A stretch of 49,625 nucleotides of DNA, from positions 13,885 through 63,509 of the forward strand of contig CAJTMZ010000001.1 in assembly GCA_910577445.1 (NCBI GenBank). The letters are read 5' to 3'. A program made the position numbers and the translations under genes. The notes beneath the pieces are model-generated. The model had not been told where the DNA came from, ran no database searches, and was given only the letters and a program-made list of their open reading frames with translations. Below are positions 17,370-25,617 of the stretch, piece by piece; position 1 is the stretch's first letter, and the number at the start of each line of letters is the position of its first letter. This DNA is from an uncultured Lachnospiraceae bacterium (lineage in GTDB: Bacteria > Bacillota > Clostridia > Lachnospirales > Lachnospiraceae).

Positions 17370-19295
17370 CTAATCGGCTCCCTGTCCGTCGTTTTCCGTT
17401 CCTCTATAGATTTCGACGGTCTCATCCACAACTCTGTCCCAGTTATATTTTCCACAGATAAATCCTGCGGCCGCCGCTTTATATTCAGCCACCTTTTCCG
17501 GATTTTCTACCAGATATTCCAGTTTTTCTTTCAAATCAAGTACATTTCCTTTTTTAAAGGTGAAAGCCCTGTCCTCTACCACCTCTGTATTTTCAGGTAT
17601 ATCGCTTACCAGACAGCAATTACCATAGCTCATAGCTTCCAGTAATCCCATAGCCATGCCTTCCACATCACTTGGCAGTACAAAGAGATAGGCATTTGAA
17701 AACAGCTCCTCCATATCTCTTCCGCCCACAAAATCCGTAAATATAATACTTCTGTCACCATCTGCCATCCGGAACAATTCATTCATATAATCATCCGCAG
17801 GCGTAATCCCACCCGCAATTACAAGCTTTTTATCCGGCTTTAACTGCTTATAGGCTTCAATCAGATAATGTACCCCTTTCTCCGGGACAATTCTCGCCAG
17901 AAACAATATATACTCGTCCTTATGCAGGTTCCATTGCTTTTCTATTATCTGAGGTTCCTTCCTTTCTGCTCTTGCAATCCCATTGGCAATAAAAAAGGTC
18001 TCCCTCCCATAAGTATCCCTGAAATACTGTCTGGTATGTGAAGATAACACAATAATTTCATCCGCGTATCTGCTGGCCAGCTTCTCTCCGAATTTGATTA
18101 CCCTTGAAGCAAAACCTCCCCATTTTGCACGCTGCCAATCCAGTCCGTGTATCGTCACCACGATTCTTTTCCGGAATAATTTAGGAATCCAAAGCATGGC
18201 GCATGGGCCTTCTGCATGATAATGAATCACATCATAACGTCCAAACAAAACTCTTACCGATGCAAAAAAAGAATAAACGATTGCATTCAGACTCTTGTTC
18301 TCAAAAGTCGGTATTGTAATAATTCTAATACCATTATAATTTTTTCCCGTCTTACGCCTGAATTCCCGTCCCGAGGCATATGCTCCTCTTCGATTGTAGG
18401 CGTCCACCCGATGGTTTTTCTTCACTAATCTGGACGAAAGCTCATATACCACCACCTCGGCCCCGCCTTCACGGCCAGGTATCCTCTTATGGCCAATCAT
18501 GGCAATTTTTAAAGAATCCTTTTTTATTTTGTTCATTCTCCGCATCCTGTGATTTTCTTTGCCTACATTCCACAAAAAAGATATATTTGTACTGATATAT
18601 CTTACTATCAGCCGCCTCGGGTCCTGTGTAATCCGAAACAGCCATTCAAGACATAATTCCTGCATCCATTTGGGAGCTCTTTTCACTGTGCCGGCGCTGA
18701 AATCAAATGCGGCGCCTACTCCCAGCATCACGCCTGAAAGTTGATTTCTGTGGTCATACATCCACTTTTCCTGTTTGGGCGCCCCTAAAGCAACCCATAT
18801 AAAATCCGGTTTCGTTTCATTGATGCAGCGGATTATTTCTTTATCTTCCTTCTCTGACAAATCCCTGAAAGGAGGGGCATACATACCTGCTATCTGCAGA
18901 TGCGGATACTTGTCTGTAATATTTATCTTTAATTTTGCAAGTGTTTCCTCAGTGCTTCCGTAAAAATAGTGCCGATATCCTTTTTTTTCGGAACATTCGA
19001 AAATTTTAACCATTAAATCCGGCCCCGGAACTCTTCTCGCCTCCGAACATCCCCTGCTTCGGCTTACGATAGACAGGGGTTTTCCGTCCGGGAGCGCCAT
19101 AGCCGCATGATTCTGTACGTTCCTGTATTCTTTGTCTCTAAAGGCAGTCACCGTAGTGTGTACATTAGATACACATACATACTTTCCCCGTAATGCCTCC
19201 AGGTGTTCCTCTAAATATGCAGCCGTTTTTTCCATATTTGTTACATTTATATTTGTCCCCAGTATTTTACAATACTTTAATTCAGCGTCTTTCAT
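17370..19295 (-). CDS. Fused GT26 (WecG/TagA/CpsF) and GT4 glycosyltransferase
   Basis: One uninterrupted 641-residue frame with two complete enzymes. Residues 1-245 are a GT26 domain: NVHTTVTAF (T47 region), LPDGKPL (D70), ALGAPKQEKWM (169-179), GVGAAFDFSAG and the C-terminal WLFRITQDPRR segment. Residues about 262-641 are a GT4 enzyme with a DUF1972-like start (KIAMIGHKRIPGREGGAE), ARIVPEKG and DVEGMAMGLLEAM. GT26 enzymes add N-acetylmannosamine, glucosamine or glucose to a lipid-linked first sugar; GT4 would add the next. A short basic linker (about 246-261) joins them and includes an internal ATG at 18534-18536. Start ATG 19295 has AAAGGGA upstream and overlaps the Wzy-like gene by 14 bases. 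Confidence 0.88.
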   Translation of the reverse strand: MKDAELKYCKILGTNINVTNMEKTAAYLEEHLEALRGKYVCVSNVHTTVTAFRDKEYRNVQNHAAMALPDGKPLSIVSRSRGCSEARRVPGPDLMVKIFECSEKKGYRHYFYGSTEETLAKLKINITDKYPHLQIAGMYAPPFRDLSEKEDKEIIRCINETKPDFIWVALGAPKQEKWMYDHRNQLSGVMLGVGAAFDFSAGTVKRAPKWMQELCLEWLFRITQDPRRLIVRYISTNISFLWNVGKENHRMRRMNKIKKDSLKIAMIGHKRIPGREGGAEVVVYELSSRLVKKNHRVDAYNRRGAYASGREFRRKTGKNYNGIRIITIPTFENKSLNAIVYSFFASVRVLFGRYDVIHYHAEGPCAMLWIPKLFRKRIVVTIHGLDWQRAKWGGFASRVIKFGEKLASRYADEIIVLSSHTRQYFRDTYGRETFFIANGIARAERKEPQIIEKQWNLHKDEYILFLARIVPEKGVHYLIEAYKQLKPDKKLVIAGGITPADDYMNELFRMADGDRSIIFTDFVGGRDMEELFSNAYLFVLPSDVEGMAMGLLEAMSYGNCCLVSDIPENTEVVEDRAFTFKKGNVLDLKEKLEYLVENPEKVAEYKAAAAGFICGKYNWDRVVDETVEIYRGTENDGQGAD

Positions 19296-20475
19296 CCATT
19301 CCCTTTACCTTATCTTTTTCCCGTACAGAAAGCATTTGCCACCAGTATATTCCAAAAAGAAAAAACACATAATTTCTCGCCAGATAATCCGAAAACACAT
19401 GAGCTTCAATAATACTGTATACAGAAGTGGAGATAATCACCAGAGAAGCCATATACACATTCTTTTTATAGCAGTAAATCATCAGGCATAATAAAGCCAG
19501 CAGAAAAATGCTTGCAGGTATAATACCAAACCAATAAAACAAGCGCACCCATCCCATATCAAAAAAGTAATTATTTTCGGGTCTTGAGAAAAGGCTCCAG
19601 GTACCTATTGTTCCTTCAAAACCGTCATTTTCTACCAGTATTCTGATTCTTCCGTTAAAAATCTCATTCAACTTAACAAATAACATTGTTTTTTTAGTTC
19701 TGTCTGCATTCCATACATAATCATATACCCTGTAGGCATTCGCGGCAATTAGTACGGAAATCCCCACACTGAGTATAACCGCCAGATAACCCGCAAGAAC
19801 ACATAATCTCTTAAACGCTCCGGATTTCACATATACCAGAAAAACCGCAAGAACTATCGTAAAGCATGTCACCAGAAAACTGGTTTTGGAATTTGTCAGC
19901 TTAAAAAAGAAATAATTGATAAACAGCAAAAAAATAAAAGAGTACCATTTCATTTGTTCGCCATATAAATACAGCCCCAGTAAAATTAACGCCCAGACCA
20001 TACAGTGAAGCGCATTCGGATGCCCCATTCCCAGCACATATCTGGTTTCAATTCCTCCCCTTCCATATTCCTGTGTCAGAGAAACCGTACCGCATATGCC
20101 AGTCAGCGAAAGCAAAACAATGCATACACAGCCAATCAGTGTCATGTAAAATATCAATTTCATGCACCTTTTCATATCCGTATTTTTACAGGCAGCGACC
20201 ATGATTATCAAGCGAAGCGCCTCGTTCCTTCCTGTCGCAAAATAGGAAGCAGCTCCCAAAACGGCAAAAAGAAAAATTATAAAATATTCTTTCGGCGTAT
20301 ATTCGGTAAGACAGGCTTTTATAAGAAACAGCAGAAACGTCAAACGGAATATCTGTCCCTCCACGGGATTCGTTAATGCGCTTTTATCAATTATAACCAA
20401 CAATACCTCAATTATAATTCCGGCATAAAAGCTTGTGTATGCAATTTTATCAAAGATAGCTCTCTTTTTATCCAT
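19282..20475 (-). CDS. Wzy-like polysaccharide polymerase (O-antigen polymerase-like)
   Basis: A 397-residue membrane protein with about ten to eleven hydrophobic segments. It shares the KACLTEY, KNTDMKR and GMGHPNALH motifs with the longer paralogue at 8827-10359. Wzy proteins join lipid-linked repeat units on the outer membrane face. The central outer loop (about 230-290) lies where Wzy enzymes keep a large catalytic loop. The next gene, the GT26-GT4 fusion, begins within its last 14 bases, and its own start (ATG 20475) directly abuts the stop of the GT11 gene as TAAATG. Polymerase function is inferred; a ligase is the main alternative. Confidence 0.7.
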   Translation of the reverse strand: MDKKRAIFDKIAYTSFYAGIIIEVLLVIIDKSALTNPVEGQIFRLTFLLFLIKACLTEYTPKEYFIIFLFAVLGAASYFATGRNEALRLIIMVAACKNTDMKRCMKLIFYMTLIGCVCIVLLSLTGICGTVSLTQEYGRGGIETRYVLGMGHPNALHCMVWALILLGLYLYGEQMKWYSFIFLLFINYFFFKLTNSKTSFLVTCFTIVLAVFLVYVKSGAFKRLCVLAGYLAVILSVGISVLIAANAYRVYDYVWNADRTKKTMLFVKLNEIFNGRIRILVENDGFEGTIGTWSLFSRPENNYFFDMGWVRLFYWFGIIPASIFLLALLCLMIYCYKKNVYMASLVIISTSVYSIIEAHVFSDYLARNYVFFLFGIYWWQMLSVREKDKVKGMDERR

Positions 20476-21372
20476 TTATTGAATTTGTCCCTTCGGGTTA
20501 ATAAATCTCCATCCACGCCACAAATCTTCCATTTCCTTTTTCACAAATGTCTGGCTGTTCTTATGAATAGTAGGACGAATCATAATCTTATTTTCATTTC
20601 CGTTTAATCTGGCTCCCCAAAAGCTGAACGTGGAATTGGCGCAGATATTATGCCTGCAACTGCTCATCAGCATTATATCGTAAAAGCTGTCCCGGCCATG
20701 ATTAATATCCACTACCGTATATTCTTTCCCCTGGTACTTCTCTTTCACATAAGCGGTATCATCGGAAAAGATATAAAACGTGGCGTCAGGAAACGCTTCT
20801 TTTATCGTTTTTACTGCCTGATGGTAATATTCATCCGTACAGATATCCCCAAACATTTCCCGGTTTTTATCATCAAGGTAATCGCCCCGCCGGATATGCA
20901 TACTGACTGAATTACAGGATTTCATTTCCTCCGCCAGCGCATAATTTAAGGGGTTGCTGCTTTTAGGGAAACGAATGCTTTCACGAAGTTCCGGCAAAAT
21001 ATCCGCATAATATTTTTCACAGGCAAAGTATCCGCTCACATACATATCGTTATAAGAGAGCAGCTCCGGATAGTACATACGCTCTTCTTTCATGTGACGT
21101 ATGGTAAAAGGCATCAGCTTTCTTCTCAGTTTGCCTGCAATTCCGCCGCTGCCTGCCAGCTTTGTCTTTTCCTTCAATGTACACGTTTTATATACCAGTC
21201 CTTCAAAATAATCCAGTTCCAGTTCCCTTTTGGCAAGCATCCTGTCCTGATTTTCCTCCCGGAACCATGAAATATCCAGTCTGGCTTCCTTGCCCAGATT
21301 CAAAAACTTCCTATATAACGCATATTGCTGCAGTTGGTTTCCAAGACCGCCTGCTACTTCTATAATTATCAT
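20476..21372 (-). CDS. GT11 family alpha-1,2-fucosyltransferase-like enzyme
   Basis: A 298-residue soluble enzyme. It shows GGLGNQLQQYALY (8-20), the intact HIRRGDY motif (H159 to Y165) that holds the GDP-sugar, and CRHNICANSTFSFWGARL near the C-terminus, in the order expected for GT11. The family normally makes Fuc-alpha-1,2-Gal linkages, although relatives accept other donors. Start ATG 21372 has GGTGGAG upstream. It lies between the GH105-like gene (53-base gap holding a weak 5-bp hairpin at 21397-21416) and the Wzy-like gene (no gap). No GDP-fucose synthesis genes are in the window. Confidence 0.85.
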   Translation of the reverse strand: MIIIEVAGGLGNQLQQYALYRKFLNLGKEARLDISWFREENQDRMLAKRELELDYFEGLVYKTCTLKEKTKLAGSGGIAGKLRRKLMPFTIRHMKEERMYYPELLSYNDMYVSGYFACEKYYADILPELRESIRFPKSSNPLNYALAEEMKSCNSVSMHIRRGDYLDDKNREMFGDICTDEYYHQAVKTIKEAFPDATFYIFSDDTAYVKEKYQGKEYTVVDINHGRDSFYDIMLMSSCRHNICANSTFSFWGARLNGNENKIMIRPTIHKNSQTFVKKEMEDLWRGWRFINPKGQIQ

Positions 21373-21425
21373 TCCGGCATCTCCACCTTACTCAACGTCC
21401 CGGCTGCAACAGGGACATTATTAAT

Positions 21426-22484
21426 TCAATTGACATAATCCTCTGTCAGTACGAACAACGAAAGCGCCGGCCCCAGTGACCATGGATATGTTCCATAAAC
21501 CTGCGGATACATGGAAAAGCCCTGGCATTCAGCCAGACAATCATCAACTTTCCCTTCCTTAACATGGGAAAGCAGCGCCTCCCTGCCTCGCAGCATACGG
21601 GATTTATGAATATCTATCAAAACTTTTCTATCAAGCGCTCTGGCAATAGAATACAGTATCATTGCTGTAGCAGAGGTATCTACAGGCCCTTCCCTCGCCG
21701 TAAGCTGCCATCCGTACAGGCCATTCTCCAACTGATATGCCTCTGCCTTATCCACCAGATGCCTGTAAGACTGCTTCAGCATTTCATATCCGGACTCTTC
21801 CGTCTTCATATAGGCAAGACTTTCAGACATGCCAAGCATCAGCCACCCTACGGCTCTTCCCCAACCGATAATACCATACTTTATTCCGCTTTCATACTGA
21901 TAACCGTGGTACGGCAGTCCGGTTTTTCCATCCATACCAAAATTTATAAAGTTTTGAATCTGCGTGACTGCGAGCTTTATTGCGTTTTTATCATTATAAA
22001 TGCTTCCAAATTTGCACAAAAACGGGCACACCATACCGATTCCGTCTGCAAAAATATAGTTATTTCCCTGTTTGGGGCGATAACTCAGGCTTCCCATAAC
22101 ATCCTTTTCATGGAAATACAGATACTCTGTAATTTCGCAAGCCGCCTGTCGGTATTTTTCTTCGCCTGTAATCTGGTGAAGGTCTATAAGAGCCATGCCG
22201 CTGCAGGCGTCGTCCAGATAATACAGCTTTCTGCCGCCGTTAATCCACCGGTCATAATACTTTTTCAAAACATTACGTATTTCCAGCGCTTCCTCAGAAT
22301 TTTTATGTTCCATATAATAATCCGCGAGGGCCCAAGCCAAAAGCCCGTTCGGCCAGTTGATTTTGTCAGGCGGCTCAACCGGCTTTCCAGCAAGTCTTTT
22401 AATTGCTTTTTTTACATAATATCCCGGATTTCTTTCAGGATAATGAATCAGCTCCCATTTTGCTTCCCTTACCATTTCCTGCAT
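21426..22484 (-). CDS. GH105/GH88-like unsaturated glucuronyl or rhamnogalacturonyl hydrolase
   Basis: A 352-residue protein predicted to fold as an alpha6/alpha6 barrel. It has YLDDACSGMALIDLHQITG (D91/D92, aligned with YteR Asp88), ADGIGMVCPFL (D147, aligned with YteR Asp143), and GWGRAVGWLMLGM followed by VDTSATAMILYSIARAL, all typical of GH105. Known members hydrate and cleave the unsaturated uronic acid left by polysaccharide lyases. No signal peptide is seen, so it should act in the cytoplasm. A hydrolase within a biosynthetic operon is unexpected: it may trim or recycle a uronic-acid-containing product, or act as an epimerase-like relative. Start ATG 22484 has AAGGATG about 10 bases upstream. 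Confidence 0.75.
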   Translation of the reverse strand: MQEMVREAKWELIHYPERNPGYYVKKAIKRLAGKPVEPPDKINWPNGLLAWALADYYMEHKNSEEALEIRNVLKKYYDRWINGGRKLYYLDDACSGMALIDLHQITGEEKYRQAACEITEYLYFHEKDVMGSLSYRPKQGNNYIFADGIGMVCPFLCKFGSIYNDKNAIKLAVTQIQNFINFGMDGKTGLPYHGYQYESGIKYGIIGWGRAVGWLMLGMSESLAYMKTEESGYEMLKQSYRHLVDKAEAYQLENGLYGWQLTAREGPVDTSATAMILYSIARALDRKVLIDIHKSRMLRGREALLSHVKEGKVDDCLAECQGFSMYPQVYGTYPWSLGPALSLFVLTEDYVN

Positions 22485-22502
22485 AGCGTCACATCCTTTT
22501 TA

Positions 22503-24080
22503 CTAGAAATGAATTCTCAGTCCTTCCACATTTATATTCCCGGTTTCAATACCGCTTCCGTCTCTCACATAAAGATTCAATGTCCCGCACTTAATCTCAC
22601 TGAAATCTGATAAATCAAGGTCAGGCTCATAGCACCAGTGCCTGTCCTCCCTGTTATACATTACCACAATATCCATGTCTTCAAAGCTTTGATTTTCATA
22701 TGCGTCATCCCCGCAATACTCATAAATATGGTATTCTTTATCAATACGCCGCTCCTCTTCCGTCCAGTAATATACATTGTCATAGCCATGAGAAGCCATC
22801 CAGAAATGCATGGTAATATTTCCCTCCTCATTTGGCCGCAGACATGACAGCACTTTCGCTTCCCCTCCGGACATTTCCATAACCGAGTTGAGCATTGTCG
22901 TAACGCTTTCACCTCTGTACCGAAAATAATCCGCTTCCCGCAAAGCCACTCTTCCATGAGCGAGCAAAAGCAATAAAATGCACAGTTGGTAGACTCGTTT
23001 TCTCCTGCCTGATAAAATGTTCTTTTGCGGTACCATAATAATAAAAAACATGCAATATCCTATTGAAGCCGGAAGTATATATCTTTCCCTGATTCCCGCC
23101 TGCGCAAAAATAATAAATTGAGGCAGAAGAAAAGCTGTGATAAGCAGCATTTCCTTCCACATCTTTTTCAGTTCATCCCAGTATGTCAATAAAATAAGGC
23201 AAAAGAGAATCCCAAATCTTTTAAACCATTTTAAATCCGTCTCCATTGCATTGTTAAAAGCAGTTACATATGTTTCCCACGGCGTCGAAATATCAAGCCC
23301 TGCTTTGTCATAATTATTAACCCCCACATAAAACACTATAAACAATATAATTATTGTAAAAATAACGCCCAGCACCAGATAATACCATAATTTATTTTTA
23401 ATGCATGACATTACACTGCTCCAGGTAATATTTTTACAGTCTTTATTTAAGTCATGGTACAAAACATAGAGCATCAAAAAGGGAAGGAGGAGAATAAAAG
23501 ATTCTTTGTAATTACACATAGCAAAGAACGCAGCAATACTTCCGGCTGCCCATGAAACGCGATTGGAACTTAACCACTTTAACATACAGTAAAATCCCAG
23601 TGAAAACAGAAGTGTACACTGTGGCTCCTGAGGACCTAATTTCCACCAAACCGCAGACTGATATCCTGTCAGCGAAGCTGCTGCGAACAGGAACGAGTAG
23701 ATTTTATTTCCCCCCATAAGCCGTCCGCAATAATATAAGAAAACACAGGAAGCTATTATTTCCACTGATTTCAAAATATAATAAGGCACCAGATTAATTC
23801 CAAAGAAAAAGCAGCTTAAAATGCGGTTCACATAGTAAAGCGGCTCATAACGCATTTCAAAGTCCCTGGCAATCCAGCTTCTTATCATATCGAAAACATT
23901 TCTCTGTTCCACTTTCATCTCATAAAACCATCTTAAAAATTCGTGGTCGTCCACCAGATGCCAGCCGCAGGTAATGGTTCCCATTCCCAGCGTTACCCCT
24001 AATACAAGACATACAGCAAGTAAAATTACCAGACACAGTTCTGTCCGCTTATTTATTTTTTCTATAGCCCTTTTTAGCAT
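22503..24080 (-). CDS. GT-C-like multi-spanning membrane protein
   Basis: A 525-residue protein with an N-terminal helix (about 14-36) and an outer loop containing GWHLVDDHEFLRWFYEMK (D44, D45, H46, E47). RYEPLYYVNRIL follows, then about ten more helices and an 85-residue soluble C-terminus rich in Asp, Glu and Tyr. The acidic motif in the first outer loop and the architecture fit GT-C glycosyltransferases that take sugars from polyprenyl phosphate. GAGGGAAATATC precedes the ATG at 24080. It lies between the DUF6056-like membrane gene and the GH105-like gene. The family name is not certain. Confidence 0.65.
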   Translation of the reverse strand: MLKRAIEKINKRTELCLVILLAVCLVLGVTLGMGTITCGWHLVDDHEFLRWFYEMKVEQRNVFDMIRSWIARDFEMRYEPLYYVNRILSCFFFGINLVPYYILKSVEIIASCVFLYYCGRLMGGNKIYSFLFAAASLTGYQSAVWWKLGPQEPQCTLLFSLGFYCMLKWLSSNRVSWAAGSIAAFFAMCNYKESFILLLPFLMLYVLYHDLNKDCKNITWSSVMSCIKNKLWYYLVLGVIFTIIILFIVFYVGVNNYDKAGLDISTPWETYVTAFNNAMETDLKWFKRFGILFCLILLTYWDELKKMWKEMLLITAFLLPQFIIFAQAGIRERYILPASIGYCMFFIIMVPQKNILSGRRKRVYQLCILLLLLAHGRVALREADYFRYRGESVTTMLNSVMEMSGGEAKVLSCLRPNEEGNITMHFWMASHGYDNVYYWTEEERRIDKEYHIYEYCGDDAYENQSFEDMDIVVMYNREDRHWCYEPDLDLSDFSEIKCGTLNLYVRDGSGIETGNINVEGLRIHF

Positions 24081-24117
24081 GATATTTCCCTCTTCACTTC
24101 CTAAAAAGTAGTTTCCT

Positions 24118-25605
24118 TTATCTTGTGTACAATTCTTCCCATTGTGAACGCTCTATTGCCACCACACTGTTTTTTCCATAGAATCGTGCTGTCACCTGGT
24201 TTGACCATGCGGTCGGATTTTCGGTAACCGGCATCTGCATCAGCGGTCCCTGCACATCGTTTATAAACGGCACAACAATATCGTTTATTTCCTTACACTC
24301 CATAAGACCTGTCTGCAGATTCATCTGCTCTCTGTAATCTTCCGCCTCCCCGCTGGCTATATAACGCAGGCATATAAATGATGTGCTTCTTTTTATATTG
24401 CTTCTGAATATAAGCGTCAGAAACAGGCAAAGCAAAATTACAAAAGCCAAAATAATTTTCTGTACCCTTACAGTAGTTATCCTTTTCCATCTAACCTTTA
24501 TTCGTCTCGCCAGACATGCCGTTATTATCATTAAGCTTCCGGCAGCAGCCAATAGAAAAACCTGAAAATTCATATTATGCACACCGCCGGAAACCTCTAC
24601 CCCCGCATAAATAGCCGGCGCCTGCATCGCACTGTAAAGGCAGAAAAGCATAATAATGAGTAAAAGAGGCGGTACCTCGAATAGCAACTCTTTTTCATTG
24701 GAAAAAATTAAAAACATTAACCCTGTCAATAGCAATAATCCCACAAAAACAAGAGGTCTTTCCTGAAAATACATTCTGATATCCTCAAATCCCTTAAGAA
24801 AAGAACTGAAGATAGTTTCTATTCCCCGTTCAACTGAAAATCCAAATTCGTCCCCGCCGCGCACCTTATTTCCCGGCGCCTTCATACTCACAACAAGTCC
24901 TGCCAGTTCAAAGCCCACAGGAAAGAGCACTCTGAAAATCCGTTTGTCCTTTTTTAATAACCAATCTGCAATTACGATATAAAACGCCGCAATCAAAACA
25001 AACAGTGCCGCCTGGTAATTAGAACCGCCAAGCAGCGTCATAAAAACTGTGGCGCCGATAAACACCCCTTTTTTATATTGTTTACTGTAACTAAGAAGCC
25101 ATGCCGCCACCATCTGGCACATGGCAAATGGAATCATATAATGGGCACAACCGTTAAACCAGTAAATAGCGGATTTCGTACTGGGAATAAACTCAATACT
25201 GATTATCAGAAACCATATGGTTAACAGCAAATATGCCCACCTGTTCAGCTTCATATTTTGGCATAAAATCTGATTGAACAGGTAAAGTGTACTTCCAATC
25301 CAGAAAAATAAAACCAGAAAAGCTACCATGAAATACGCCCTGTCGCTAAATACCTCCGGCTGAAGGGAAAAGAGAAGAACACTGAACCATGTTCCCTGCC
25401 AACTGAAATAACACTGCCTGATAGTCTGCCATATGGCGCTTCCTAAAGCAATAAGAGAATGCGTACTCATCCACGCACTCCTCGTATATGCCCCATACCC
25501 ATAATCATCTCCCGATGCCCTGTTCACAAAGGAAAGATAAAGAACCGGAAGCATCAGCAGCAAAAATATAACAATACTTGCCAAAGTAATCTTTTTCAAT
25601 TTCAT
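24118..25605 (-). CDS. DUF6056-like membrane protein, possible GT-C enzyme
   Basis: A 495-residue protein. After a first helix (about 6-25), NRASGDDYGYGAYTRSAW places D33/D34 in the first outer loop. FSWQGTWFSVLLFSLQ and KSAIYWFNGCAHYMIPF follow, a motif order I associate with DUF6056 proteins. About ten further helices are present, with a C-terminal soluble tail of about 90 residues. Such proteins occur in Gram-positive surface-glycan loci and are thought to be GT-C-like. The start ATG 25605 has GAGGATTTAGC upstream, 12 bases after the stop of the Wzx gene. It is the first gene on the AT-richer side of the composition change. Confidence 0.6.
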   Translation of the reverse strand: MKLKKITLASIVIFLLLMLPVLYLSFVNRASGDDYGYGAYTRSAWMSTHSLIALGSAIWQTIRQCYFSWQGTWFSVLLFSLQPEVFSDRAYFMVAFLVLFFWIGSTLYLFNQILCQNMKLNRWAYLLLTIWFLIISIEFIPSTKSAIYWFNGCAHYMIPFAMCQMVAAWLLSYSKQYKKGVFIGATVFMTLLGGSNYQAALFVLIAAFYIVIADWLLKKDKRIFRVLFPVGFELAGLVVSMKAPGNKVRGGDEFGFSVERGIETIFSSFLKGFEDIRMYFQERPLVFVGLLLLTGLMFLIFSNEKELLFEVPPLLLIIMLFCLYSAMQAPAIYAGVEVSGGVHNMNFQVFLLAAAGSLMIITACLARRIKVRWKRITTVRVQKIILAFVILLCLFLTLIFRSNIKRSTSFICLRYIASGEAEDYREQMNLQTGLMECKEINDIVVPFINDVQGPLMQMPVTENPTAWSNQVTARFYGKNSVVAIERSQWEELYTR

Positions 25606-25617
25606 GCTAAATCCTCA

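Noticed and set aside
21397..21416. GTCCC/GGGAC hairpin between the GH105-like and GT11 genes
   Set aside because: Five base pairs with a 10-base loop and no T-run; could easily occur by chance.
21564..22610. Open frame of 348 codons on the plus strand
   Set aside because: Antisense to the GH105-like gene, with no ribosome site of note and no recognisable motif.
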